This document shows positions 32,960 through 42,744 of a DNA stretch of 64,000 nucleotides, piece by piece. Made by a program: the position numbers and the translations under genes. The notes beneath the pieces were generated by a model. It made no database searches. It worked only from the letters and a program-made list of their open reading frames with translations, and was not told where the DNA came from. The stretch is from Aspidapion aeneum (Eukaryota; Arthropoda; Insecta; Coleoptera; Brentidae), in the NCBI GenBank assembly GCA_963576565.1, contig OY755045.1:3905477-3969476 (forward strand), read 5' to 3'. Every line of letters starts with the position of its first letter. Position 1 is the stretch's first letter.

Positions 32960-33384
32960 ATAAACTGAACTTTAAACAAGACCCTGTAAAAGGTAATTAT
33001 AAAAAGTTTGGTATCAGTGCTTCTAATTTTTTTAATTAATCATTCCAGTATTTTAAAAAAGTTTACGGGAAACTTAAAAACACCTAACGAATGAGATAAA
33101 GCTGCAAATCTAATCAAGCGAAGAGTTTAAGAAAAAAAGCTTTAAAAACTTTCAAAAAATAAACGGTAACGAAATTAAAACTCGCCTGAAAGCTGCAAAC
33201 TGAATTCTTAATTTCAGCTTAGTTAATTAAGCTATTCTGCCAGTTTATTGTACTTGTGAGAAGACGTTCATACAGGGCTTTAAAAAATTCAGTATCATCA
33301 TATTATAAGAGAACAATATTTACGTCAAAACAATCACAACAATATTCAGAGAGAACTATGTGCGAGGGTTAGATCATAGTAGCA

Positions 33385-34205
33385 ATGAGTATATGACCCA
33401 TATTGGCAACATGAGCGGCTAGTTCACAACTTGCATTCCGTTTGCTATTGGTCGAAATAGTCAGCTGACTTTTTGATGTTGAACGTTGCCGTTTAAGATT
33501 ATTATTATATTATATTAAGAGATGGTGCCACCAGTCAAGCATTTAACAAACATTATGTTTACAGCTTTTGGCGTAAAATACGAATAAATACTAGTTGTAA
33601 GTGATTAAAAAGTGTAGTGGTTTGTTCAGTACATACCTATTGAATTTAACCAAATCTATGCAAATGCCGATGAGTTTTTTTTTATTGTTTTTTAAAAACA
33701 TATTATATTCTTTTACAGTTCATGTCATTATTTTTCGGACAACTTTTTACATCTTTTTTTTGTTGGCCTATGCTTTTTGTTATGGTAAACAACTAATAAC
33801 TGTCAAAAAGTTATCTCAAAAATTATGATATATAGTTTAAATTAGCTTCCCTATCCTGTTTTCCTGTCGAAATCGGTGTTAACCTAACCCTGATAAATTA
33901 TTCGACAACGTATCCTAACCTGTCCAGACACGCCCCGGTTAGGATACGTTTCCCATCAAGTGACCACGGTTAGGTTTTGTTTCAGTTTGGTTTAACACCG
34001 ATTTCAACCTCCCAAAACGAGGACAGGAGAGTTTTAATTTTAAAATCCCGCCTGACTATGTCAACCAATAGCAAATGGAATGCAAGTTGTGAACTAGCCG
34101 CTCGTTTGGCAACCGGCAAGCTTTGCAACTTTGAGAGACAGATGGCGCCCTCAATGTTGCAAAGCTCGCCGATTGCCACTCTATATGGGTCATATACTCA
34201 TTGGT
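33385..34205. mobile_element. Large foldback relative of the 5936-6217 MITE
   Basis: The tips are the same aatgagtatatgacccatat arms. The right arm keeps the full gttgcaaagctcgcc segment, whereas the left arm lacks about 65 bp of it. Deeper in both arms lie gcggctagttcacaacttgc and gctattgg in inverted order, and a central inverted pair aaatcggtgttaac / tttaacaccgatttc. No 8-bp duplication is seen. The frames at 33601-33828 and 33977-34213 lie inside and have no domain. Confidence 0.65.
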
Positions 34206-34540
34206 CAAAATAAGTTCCTTTTTCTGTATAAAAATGTTTGTTTTTGGTGTTTAATCGTTGCTGATAGACCATTTTTATTACACTTTGAGTAAAATAAAAG
34301 ATTTACAGGATTTTCACTATTAAACATTGTAAGGGGACTTAAAACAAAAAAATTCGTGAGCAGAGACGTTGCGAGTTTTATTTGGGGGAGGGAAGAAATG
34401 TATTATTTTAATTTCCAGTCCATTTATACTGCTCAATAGCCAAAATCCTTAATTTCCTTTTTTTTTTGTCTTAAAATATGATAACTTGCCTGGCTTATAA
34501 AAGCTAAAATGCCTGATTTTTGGTACAGCTATAGTAAGCT

Positions 34541-34571
34541 TGCGGATTGGCTTGATTCAAGCCAATCCGCA
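34541..34571. repeat. Perfect 15-bp-arm hairpin at a retrotransposon 5' junction
   Basis: TGCGGATTGGCTTGA (34541-34555) is followed after one base by its exact inverse (34557-34571). The right arm is the first part of the RTE-like fragment that follows. Confidence 0.85.
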
Positions 34572-35290
34572 TAAGAAAAGGTGTCGGGCAAACTTAGATT
34601 GGGAAGAAATAGGCATCAAAGTAAACGGACAATATTTGAACCACCTATTATTCTTAATAACAGATAAGAAAGAAGAACAGATAAAAATGCAGGAGGAAGT
34701 GGACACAGGAGCTAAAAATATAGGCTTGAGTATGAACGGCACTAAAACTAAAGTCATAACAAACACAGATGAGAATATCAGAATAAACCAAGAGAAAACA
34801 GAACAAGTAGAGGAATATATACAACAAGTATCAAAACGAAAGTGTATAACCAACGTATCCTTCCTGTACTTAACTATGGATCCCAGACCTGGACACTTAC
34901 AAAATCAAACATGGATAAGGTAACAAAAGCACAAAGATCAATGGAAAAACAAATGTTACATGTAAAGCTAACAGATAGGAAATGGAATGAATGGATAAGA
35001 AATAAAACAAATGTAAGGGATGTAAGAGGAGAAGTAGCAAAATTAAAATGGAAATTTGTCAGTCATAATATCAGACAGAAAGAGATCGATGGAACAAGTG
35101 TATTGTAACCTGGAGACCTTAAGAAAATAAAAGAAGTAGGGGAAGACCCCAAATAAGATGAGCAAACGATTTGAAGAGACATGCAGGAGCTAGATGGATG
35201 AACACGGCGACAGACAGAGAATATTGGAAGATATTGGAAAGCCTATGTCCAAAGATGGATCCAAGAAGGCTAGATAGATAGATAGATAGT
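34572..35290 (+). pseudogene. RTE-like endonuclease-RT remnant (second subfamily) with (TAGA)n tail
   Basis: Readable pieces in order are LDWEEIGIKVNGQYLNHL, then ITDKKEEQIKMQEEV (post-catalytic helix), NIGLSMNGTKTKV, VLNYGSQTWTLTKSNMDKV, QRSMEKQMLHVKLTDRKWNE, and a decayed AKLKWKF...TATDRE tail. Where FADD should join the two first pieces, the text reads LLFLITD: the catalytic aspartates are deleted. A second deletion removes about 70 residues between VEEY and YNQRILPVLNY. Frameshifts split it into three frames. The element closes in a (TAGA)n microsatellite at about 35270-35290, a usual RTE-type 3' end. Confidence 0.78.
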
Positions 35291-35329
35291 AAACTACATG
35301 TTTGTAGGAAATAAATATTTATTTACTTA

Positions 35330-35880
35330 AAAAAACGCAAACGTGGAATTTCGTACCCGTGAATTTAAAAATCAAACAAGTTTCGTGGCTAATCGGGCAA
35401 AAAGGAGTTTTTGTTTCTCTCATATTTTTCCGTGGGTAGAGGTGGGTTGCGATTTCACGAACTGTGTCTTTGTCACTGTGATTCGTCTGTCGCAGTCACG
35501 GTCTGCTCCAGTCCGAACGAAATAGCAGTTACATTCTGTCACAGTCTGGCACTGAGAGCCCCGACCGAACCCCCGCGACCCCAACGACGTTGCAGCATAA
35601 AGTCGCGATCGCGACAATGACTGATTGATGGACCGCTCCAGATGTCGCGTCTCGTCAAAGAGGCAGTACCGCGCAGCGTAGGGAACAGTTTTCTAGATTG
35701 CGATTTTGCTATTTACATTAGTTAAACTGCTCCAAAAAATCACTGCTATTTGTCAACGTGACGCGACTGGAGCAGTCACGTTCTGTCACTGCTCCACTAT
35801 AATCGCAGGTTGGCCCATCTTTATCCGTGGGTAGCCTGAAAGCTTAACCTCACAGGGGTCCAAGATCTAATGGACACCTA
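35330..35880 (+). repeat. Dispersed repeat interrupted by a CpG-rich insert
   Basis: The flanks (cgtacccgtgaatttaaaaa, gtttctctcatatttttccg, then gcctgaaagcttaacctcac) match an uninterrupted copy at 36160-36380. CCGTGGGTAG is present on both sides of the insert (35430-35439 and 35825-35834). Confidence 0.7.
35440..35824. mobile_element. CpG-rich insert with target duplication
   Basis: This 385-bp block is much richer in CG than its surroundings (for example gtcgcgatcgcgac) and carries repeated gtcac/cagtc motifs. It splits a repeat whose intact copy is at 36160-36380, with CCGTGGGTAG at both junctions. The ends (gggttgcgatttcac and, inverted, gggccaacctgcgatta) are weakly alike. Overlapping frames on both strands (35343-35620) have no domain. 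Confidence 0.6.
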
Positions 35881-36615
35881 ATAAGTGTTGACAGTTAACT
35901 GTTTCGTCCTTATGGAACTCCTCAGAACACTGCTGGTCAATGTGACAAATCTTGTGAAGTTAATTAGACGGTTTTATCTCTAATTAAATGTACATAGTGA
36001 GAAAACTATCGCAAGACGCGCCATCTACCGAGATACGAGAGAAACAAAAAACAAAAGCAGGCTAAAACTGCTATACAATATCGATCAATGAAAAGATCGA
36101 ATGCAAATAAAAGAAAACAAACTATAGACCGTGACCTACGACAGTTCTTTGTCTTTCAGGCCGGATCAACACATATTGCATTTTCACCCGTCATCAAGAC
36201 AGTGAGCGTCAATGAACGGAATTTTTAAGCCAAATAATACTAACAAACGTGGAATTTCGTACCCGTGAATTTAAAAATTAAACAAGCTTCGTGGCTAATC
36301 GGGCAAAAATTAGTTTGTGTTTCTCTCATATTTTTCCGTGGGTAGCCTGAAAGCTTAACCTCACGGGAGTCCGCTCAACGCTTTCGAAATCGTAATACTA
36401 AATTGTGACACACACTGTATAGCTTATGCTTTTAAAAGTCAAGAAGCTATCAATTCTAAGTTGATTTATTATTCTTTTTCTTTTAAGTTTTATCCCGGTT
36501 GATGTAGCACGTAAGAGTCAATTATCATTTTGCATAAAATAAAAAAATTCAACGCTTTTTCTTCAAATTTATTCAAGTTCAAATTAAAATTTTGGTCCGG
36601 GATTAGCGCAATTTT

Positions 36616-37080
36616 AAATACTCTGCCAATATATAGGAACCTAAGCTCACACTAGGTACTATAGTTATAGTGTACGTGTGAGCTAATATAACTAAAAACT
36701 GAAATATATTTTATTCAACTCCAGACTCAATTACCTTTCGTTTGATACCACACAAGCCATGTTTTCACTTAAACTCTAGTTTTTGAAATCTACCCCCACC
36801 CTTTTTTTTAAAATTAAATGTATTTTGTTTAACTCCGGACTCAATTACCTTTTGTTTGATACCACACAAGCCATATTTTCACTTAAATTCTAATTTTTAA
36901 AATCTACTCCCATCCTTTTTTTTAAATAAACTAAAATGTTTTTTGTTTAACTCCAGACTTAATTACCTTTTGTTTGATATCACACATGCCATATTTTCAT
37001 ATAAACTCTAATTTGTTGAATTTACTCCCACCCTTTTATTTGGCTTGCGTTCGCTGGATTTTGTTCATTTTTAAATGGGA
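36616..37080 (-). mobile_element. Helentron/DINE-1-like element, copy C (5'-truncated)
   Basis: The inverted terminus aaatactctgccaatatata, the right hairpin (taagctcacac / gtgtgagcta) and three tandem repeats of about 120 bp match copies A and B. Homology stops at ttcatttttaaatggga, before the (TCTG)n tract, so the left half is missing. Confidence 0.72.
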
Positions 37081-37504
37081 CAATCTACGGTCGTGCGGAA
37101 AGTGTCATTTTTCCGCACGCATTTTAATTTTGAAAGTTCAACGGAAAGGTACTTCTCCGCACTACTTTGCCGCATGCTTTTAAAAACTTAGGAATCGATA
37201 CCTTAATATAACTTTTTTCTATGTCCTTAACTGTCCAAACTAGGTATCAAAGATACTTAATTTTTGTCAAATTTTTTTCAAGAAGTAAGTTTTTGAATTT
37301 TATTACATTTTTTAGTGTTTTTTTTTTAAATTGCAAACATTTTCTTCTGTGGCGCCATTTTTGCCGAAAATAACTTAATTTTTCACAAATTTTTGCCTAC
37401 GTCGCTATTTTCTCCATTATATCTACAAATGATAAAGAGGACATGGAGTATATGATGAGAAAGTTAATGGAAGAATACCGAGGGGTCATCAGCTTTCAAC
37501 AGTA

Positions 37505-37820
37505 CTGTACAAATTTCACAACAGTACCCGACAGTACCACGACAGGATCCAACAGTACTCGACAGTACACGACAGTACCCAACAGTACTCGACAGTACCA
37601 CGACAGGACCCAACAGTACTCGACAGTACACGACAGTACCCAACAGTACTCGACAGTACACGACAGGACCCAACAGTACCCGACAGTACACGACAGTACC
37701 CGACAGTACCCAACAGTACTCGACAGTACGCGACAGGACCCAACAGTACTCGACAGTACACGACAGTACCCAACAGTACACGACAGTACGTAACAGTACT
37801 CAACAGTACACGATAGAATC
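37505..37820. repeat. RACAGTACNC decamer minisatellite, part 1
   Basis: About 30 ten-base units (gacagtaccc, aacagtactc, gacagtacac, and a gacaggaccc variant) cycle in an approximately 30-bp higher-order pattern. The array resumes at 38230-38400 beyond an insertion. Frames rich in Tyr-Cys-Val or Ser-Thr-Arg repeats are artefacts. Confidence 0.93.
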
Positions 37821-37853
37821 CAACAGTACTCGACACAACCCTCTTACCCGAAA

Positions 37854-38229
37854 CAGTGGCGTAGATGTGAAAAGACAGGATGAGCTATTTTTTTTTTTTT
37901 TGGTCGCAAGTTTTTTGAGTGCGCGCTAAGGCCTTGCCGGCGTTCCCCAAACAGGATGACCTTTTTGGTTTTTGTGGGCGCACGATTTGTGAGCGCGGCG
38001 CGGGTCCCCAAAGATGATGACCTTTTTTTTTTTTTTTTTTTGGTCGCCAGTGTTTTGAGGACGCGCTAAGGCCCTGTCGGCCTTCCCCAGGATGACCTTT
38101 TTTTTTGTTGTCGCAAGATTTGTGAGCGCGGCGCGGTTCCCCAAAGATGATGACCTTTTTTTTTTTTTTTTTTTTTCTCGCATGTTTTTTGAGGGCGCGC
38201 TTTGTCCCTGTCGGACCCCCCCAAGGCAC
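37854..38229. mobile_element. hAT-like MITE relative with four or five poly-T/GGTCGCA modules
   Basis: The left end CAGTGGCGTAGATG matches the family at 57 and 43617. Inside are four or five tandem modules of about 65-70 bp alternating two types: gatgacc, T run, ggtcgc, ttttgag, gcgcgctaaggcc...cgg, and gatgacc, T run, tcgcaagatttgtgagcgcggcg. The right TIR is missing and the element runs directly into the decamer array. Lysine-rich minus-strand frames (37885-38385) translate the T runs. Confidence 0.65.
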
Positions 38230-38478
38230 GACGACAGTACTCAACAGGACCCAACAGTACTCGACAGTACACGACAGTACCCAACAGTACACCGACAGGA
38301 CCCAACAGTACTCGACAATACACGACAGTACCCAACAGTACTCGACAGTACACGACAGTACCCAACAGTACTCAACAGGACCCAACGGTACACGTCAGGA
38401 CCCAAGTCCTGTTGGACGCTGTACAAAATTTTAGGGTGCCGATGACCCCTCGAAGAATACCAAAAGTGGGGATTAACA

Positions 38479-39190
38479 GTGAACGTGGACAAGACACAGT
38501 ACTTATGTATTGGAAACGAATCCAGTGAGTTAGAACTAGACAATGGACAAGTAATATCTCCATGCAATGAGTATGTATACTTGGGTGTCACATTTGATAA
38601 GACAGGAACAGACTGTAAAGAACTGGAAAAAAGAATAGTAAAAGCAAAAAAGGTTATTGGATGTCTTAACAGTATTTTATGGAGCAGAGAGATAAAAAAA
38701 AAATGTAAAATTTAACATATATGAAACAATGGTGAAAAGCACGCTGTTGTATGGAATAGAGACTTGTCGCGTAACAGAAAAATACAAAACAAAAATGGAA
38801 AGTGTCGAAATGGATGCAATAAGCAGATCAATGAGAATATCTAGAACAGATCACATAAGAAATGAGATCATAAAAGAAAGAATGGGAATCGAAGGGAGCA
38901 TAACGGATGACATCACTAAAAGACAACTGATATGGTACGGCCATGTACAACGGATGAACGACGAAAGATTACCAAAGCAGGTCCTAGAATGGCAACCAAT
39001 AGGGCGCAGAAAAAGAGGGCGTCCTAAACTAGACTGGCAACAGTCAATCCAAAGATCAATGAGTCAAAAAAATCTGACAGAAGATGATTGTCAGGATCGA
39101 AGGAGGTGGAGAATAGGCGTCGGACAACCTAAAAAAAACGTTCTAAACCGACTAAATAATAATATCTACAAAAAATTTTCCGCAGCGTAA
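38479..39190 (+). pseudogene. RTE-like ORF C-terminal region, two frames
   Basis: The frames 38479-38715 (MNVDKTQYLCIGNESSELEL, then ITVYLGVTF-type residues and KKVIGCLNSILWSREIKKK) and 38729-39190 (TLLYGIETCRVTEKYKTKME ... GRRKRGRPKLDWQQS) are one ancestral ORF split by a frameshift in an A run near 38700. The region follows the RT palm in intact elements and contains no catalytic motif. It is the closest copy to 32382-32939. Confidence 0.75.
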
Positions 39191-39199
39191 TTTTTTTAG

Positions 39200-39571
39200 T
39201 AGTTTTTTTATATTGATATAAGAGTAAAAAGGACTAAAAATATTTCAAAAAAAAATAGAGGAATCATTATATTATGTCGGACAAGAATAGTACATTTAAT
39301 CCCAAGGCAAGAATGTTTTAACGTCTCCTCAAAGTTTCGTGTGTTGTGTACTTACTTAATTTTTGCGGTTTTTTTTATTCTCCGGAGTATTGAAAAGTAT
39401 TTTTTAGTACCTCAAAACGGTGATTAAAAATAAGCTTTTAATTCTAAATTGCATACAACGAATTATCATTATAGAAACAAAGGATTACGGGAGAAGTTTG
39501 TTTTTATATGAGCGGCAGCAGTTTTTCCTTTGCCTCAGGCAACAAAAAGTTAGGCACGCCCCTGCCTACAC
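39200..39571. other. AT-rich DNA, no gene supported
   Basis: Nothing coding. A segment near 39510-39565 (gcggcagcag ... aggcacgcccctgcc) has the look of a decayed hAT-type end. Confidence 0.4.
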
Positions 39572-41090
39572 TGTGATTTTAGTAGACAATAGACAATAGA
39601 CAACTTTATGAATCTTTTCAGCTACAATAATGTAGATAAAATACGTCAAATACAAAAAATATAACATTAAGTGTAAATAATAATAGTGTAAATATTTAAA
39701 AAAATAAAAACGAAAACACATTTACAAGATTTGTATATATATGTATATAAATATTGAGAACAAAAATTTACCTTCTGCCCAACATGTAGTTTTCAAATTC
39801 AATTAAACTATAAAAAGTTTCTTTTAATAAAAGATTTTTGATTTCTTTTTTGAATCTTGGCAGCGACGTAGTTTGTTTGATTTTGTTTGGCAACAAGTTA
39901 AAGAATTTGCATCCAAGATAATGAGTACTTTTTTTTATATACTCATGGTTGTGTTTATGGATGCTGAAGTGGTTACGACTTCTAGTTGGATAGTTGTGAT
40001 AAGAACTATTTAATGTAAAAATATTTTGGTGTTGAAAAATGAAAATGAGTAGTTTATATACGTAAATACTTGTTATTGTCATAATTTTATTATCCTTAAA
40101 TGCAGAGCGACAAGTACCGTTGTAAGGTATATTGAAAATTAATCTTATAAGTCTCTTTTGACCTACCAATACTCTTTCCACATCCTGAGCACTACCCCAT
40201 ACTGAAACACCATAGGCTAGAGCCGAGTATGCATTAGCATAATACACAGTAATGAGATTTTTTATACTGAGAGAGTTTTTAAGTGACTTGATCATGAAGT
40301 AGCATGTATTAAGTTTTGAGCATACACTACTTATGTGTATACTCCACTCGAAATGAGTATCGACAATGGTTCCCAAAAATTTTGAGCTATCGCTAACTGG
40401 CAAAGGGATGTCATTAAAGATTATATTGAGGTCGGTAGGTTTACGGGACTTTGTTTTAAATTCCATAAAGACAGTTTTAGAGACATTTATAATCAGATTG
40501 TTTTGCTTGCACCAGTTCGAAAATTCATTTAGGGTTAAGTTGATTTTTTCATGAAGAAGATTTGTGTCTTTTGCGGATACAACGATGGACGTATCATCGG
40601 CGAACATAAACACAAGTCCCCACGTGATATATTCGGGAGGATCGTTAATAAACAGCAAAAATATTAAAGGTGCAAGCACACTGCCTTGGGGCGTGCCTAT
40701 GTTTGATTCTGTAGATTCTGAATATGTGCTTCCTATTTTGATTTTAAATTTTCTATCTGTAAGAAAAGATTTAATGCAGTTATTAAGGGGGTTTTGGATA
40801 CCTAGTTTTTCGAGTTTTTTATATACAAAGTTAGGGTCTATGGTATCAAAAGCACGGGTTAGATCAAACAATAGTGCAACAACTCTATCGCCTTGGTCTA
40901 GTTTGTTGTAGATCTGTTGAACAAAGTCAATGCTGGCTGTTTCGGTAGAGTGCAGTTCTCTGAAACCGTGTTGGCTTGGAGTTAAGATCTGATATTTTTT
41001 AAGAAATTGATTTATTTGGTTGCATAGAACTTTTTCAAAGACCTTAGAGAAACTGTTCAACAAAGAAAGTAATAGTAAAGGTACGCTACG
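39572..41090 (-). mobile_element. 5'-truncated CR1/L2/Daphne-like non-LTR retrotransposon with heptamer tail
   Basis: The element comprises the RT ORF (39768-41063), a 3' UTR of about 180 bp and, at its 3' end, three copies of TTGTCTA (read on the minus strand). Short 3' tandem tails instead of poly-A are known from CR1/L2-type elements. The 5' boundary is near 41085, where homology to the RT start fades; no endonuclease domain is present in the window. A target duplication was not found. Confidence 0.75.
39768..41063 (-). CDS. Reverse transcriptase fragment of a Jockey/CR1-group retrotransposon (431 codons, uninterrupted)
   Basis: The frame opens at a TTG (not ATG) with SFSKVFEKVL, the first conserved RT block. 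It follows with TPSQHGFRELHST, DQGDRVVALLFDLTRAFDTI (motif A with catalytic D), IGTPQGSVLAPLIFLLFIND (motif B), GLVFMFADDTSIVVS (motif C, FADD catalytic pair), NVSKTVFMEF (motif D) and SKFLGTIVDTHFEW (motif E). A C-terminal tail with YPTRSRNHF follows, as in CR1/L2-type elements. All catalytic residues are present and no stop or frameshift interrupts about 1.3 kb, so the insertion is young. It lacks the N-terminal endonuclease and any ORF1, so it is a fragment and not an autonomous element. Clade assignment is by eye. Confidence 0.85.
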   Translation of the reverse strand: MLNSFSKVFEKVLCNQINQFLKKYQILTPSQHGFRELHSTETASIDFVQQIYNKLDQGDRVVALLFDLTRAFDTIDPNFVYKKLEKLGIQNPLNNCIKSFLTDRKFKIKIGSTYSESTESNIGTPQGSVLAPLIFLLFINDPPEYITWGLVFMFADDTSIVVSAKDTNLLHEKINLTLNEFSNWCKQNNLIINVSKTVFMEFKTKSRKPTDLNIIFNDIPLPVSDSSKFLGTIVDTHFEWSIHISSVCSKLNTCYFMIKSLKNSLSIKNLITVYYANAYSALAYGVSVWGSAQDVERVLVGQKRLIRLIFNIPYNGTCRSAFKDNKIMTITSIYVYKLLIFIFQHQNIFTLNSSYHNYPTRSRNHFSIHKHNHEYIKKSTHYLGCKFFNLLPNKIKQTTSLPRFKKEIKNLLLKETFYSLIEFENYMLGRR

Positions 41091-41385
41091 TGACTACGTC
41101 TCTGAAACGTGTCATAAACCTCTGCATTTCAAGCTAACTAAAGCCATTGTTTAAAAGTCTCTTGCTTGGATGTAAGTTGCGACAACTCTTGAACTTTTAC
41201 ACAACAACTTCGTGCACTTTATAGAGTTGCATGGAGTAAGGCAACCCATGTTTAATATCTCTTAAAACGACTCCTTTATGCTTTCGACTACTTTAGAGTT
41301 TTGACACAAGCAAGCAAAGCAAGGTAAATTGGGGTTATTTAGCTCAACTTGACTAGAGACCCTGTATGTAAGACATATTTTAAAG

Positions 41386-41543
41386 CAGTGGCGTACCCAG
41401 GAATATGTCTTGGGGGGGGCCGAGGCTTCTTGGGGGGGGGGGCTAAGTCTCATGATGTGGAATTTCAAGCTATTTTTGGTGTTTTTTCATGAAATATGTG
41501 GAAAATATTTAAAAAAATCTAAGGCTTCTATCTATCCCCCCTG
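41386..41543. mobile_element. hAT-type MITE, right end damaged
   Basis: CAGTGGCGTACCCAGG starts the element after TTTTAAAG. The core tgaaatatgtggaaaatat and G runs match the family member at 57. The right end has lost its TIR and ends in a C run followed by ctg and TTTAAAGA, so seven of eight bases of the target duplication survive. Confidence 0.7.
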
Positions 41544-41639
41544 TTTAAAGATATATCCATATCGATCCACGTTTAAAGATATAGAGACGCAACAAACCCA
41601 TCAAAGTCACTCAAACAACAGTGTATACAAGGATAGCCA

Positions 41640-41775
41640 AGTCTAGAAAAATATTTCCAACCTAGTAAGAACCTTTCATTTTGAAATTTGTATTGAAGAA
41701 CTTGGCTTTACTTTTATCTCAATTCTTTTAACGGAATACCATTTTCACGTACTTGGCTTTTTTTACAAGCATTTA
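41640..41775 (+). repeat. Dispersed repeat, copy 3 of 3
   Basis: This matches 25483-25620 (cttggctttacttttatctc, acggaataccattttc). The continuation catgaaatg appears only at about 42694, so the DNA between (41780-42690) is probably inserted. Confidence 0.6.
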
Positions 41776-41779
41776 TTTA

Positions 41780-42110
41780 GCTTCAGATGATCTGTCTATC
41801 TAACTATCTAACTATCTAACTATCTAACTATCTAACTATCTAACTATCTAACTATCTAACTATCTAACTATCTAACTATCTAACTATCTAACTATCTAAC
41901 TATCTAACTATCTAACTATCTAACTATCTAACTATCTAACTATCTAACTATCTAACTATCTAACTATCTAACTATCTAACTATCTAACTAACTATCTAAC
42001 TAACTATCTAACTAACTATCTATCAAATCTTGTGAAGCGGTTTTGACACACTTCCCATTATCCGATTTGGATGAAATTTGGTACACACATAGTGGTCCCA
42101 TGACAATAAT
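41780..42110 (+). mobile_element. DINE-like element with (TAACTATC)n tract
   Basis: About 27 units of the 8-bp motif TAACTATC (41803-42020), with a 12-bp actatctaacta variant at the end, are followed by gaagcggttttgac and ccgatttggatgaaatttgg. This order of microsatellite then gatttggatgaaattt block mirrors the (TCTG)n elements at 928 and 10504, but the repeat unit differs. Confidence 0.55.
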
Positions 42111-42299
42111 ACATTAAGAAAAAAACAAAAAATATATTTCTACCTCTTCCCCCACACTCTCCTTCCCCCAATAGAAAAATGAGTTTCCAAACAACTCACG
42201 ATCAGCGATTTCATTATAATCTAGAATAAACTCTTCTGTTCTGTTATTGAACAAATATTTTAATTTAATAGAGTAGATAGCTGAGACTAAAAAGTAGAA

Positions 42300-42705
42300 A
42301 ATAAATTGGTAAAAATTTTTTTTTAAGTCACAAGCTTTTATAAAATGCACTAAAAATTAAAAAATAGTTTTCTAACTTTCTAATATTATCATAATAATAA
42401 AAGCGATGGCCGCACATCAAAGCATAAGTTAATCTAAATTTGTAATCTAAACACTTAAAGAATATTCAACATAGCAGGTCATTGGTACCTCTTCATTTTT
42501 CTGCTAGATTGATTCTTGCAAATAGTAATATTTAATTGATACGGATATCTTATCGTGCTAACATCGTCAAAATTTCCATCAGTCGGCCATCGCTTTTATT
42601 ATTATGATAATATTAGAAAGTTAGAAAATGATTTTTTAATTTTTAGTGCATTTTATAAAAGCTTGTGACTTAAAAAAAAATTTTGCCAATTTATACATGA
42701 AATGT
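42300..42705. repeat. Inverted repeat with arms of about 110 bp
   Basis: From aaaattttttttttaagtca to aaaagcgatggcc (42310-42412) the sequence is almost exactly mirrored at 42587-42695, with a spacer of about 175 bp. The arms share ctaactttctaatattatca. It is probably a foldback MITE; target duplication is not resolved. Confidence 0.7.
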
Positions 42706-42744
42706 TTTTGTTGATTTTTTATAACTATTAATTAATTTAATCTT

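Larger units (their letters stand above)
37479..38452. mobile_element. TIR element with 8-bp TSD whose interior is a decamer minisatellite
   Basis: AAGAATAC is duplicated at 37471-37478 and 38453-38460. The left end CGAGGGGTCATCAGC and the inverse of the right end (CGAGGGGTCATCGGC) match at 14 of 15, and tgtacaaa follows inside both ends. Most of the rest is RACAGTACNC repeats (37505-37820 and 38230-38400). The CGAGGGG tips are not typical of hAT; the superfamily is unassigned. Confidence 0.8.
37437..39195 (+). mobile_element. RTE-like retroposon copy split by a minisatellite-bearing TIR element
   Basis: The left piece (37437-37478: gacatggagtatatgatgag) joins the right piece at 38461 with no loss except the insert. 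The first coding base shared with copies at 32220 and 54427 is the same gacatggag point, downstream of the RT catalytic core. The right piece reads SELELDNGQVISPCNEYVYL and then, after a frameshift at an A run (38694-38704), METCRVTEKYKTKMESVEMD and LIWYGHVQRMNDERLPKQ. No target duplication is evident for the outer element. Confidence 0.75.

Noticed and set aside
37443..38528. Many 85-166-codon frames on both strands
   Set aside because: They come from the RACAGTACNC array and the poly-T modules; no domain and no conserved start.
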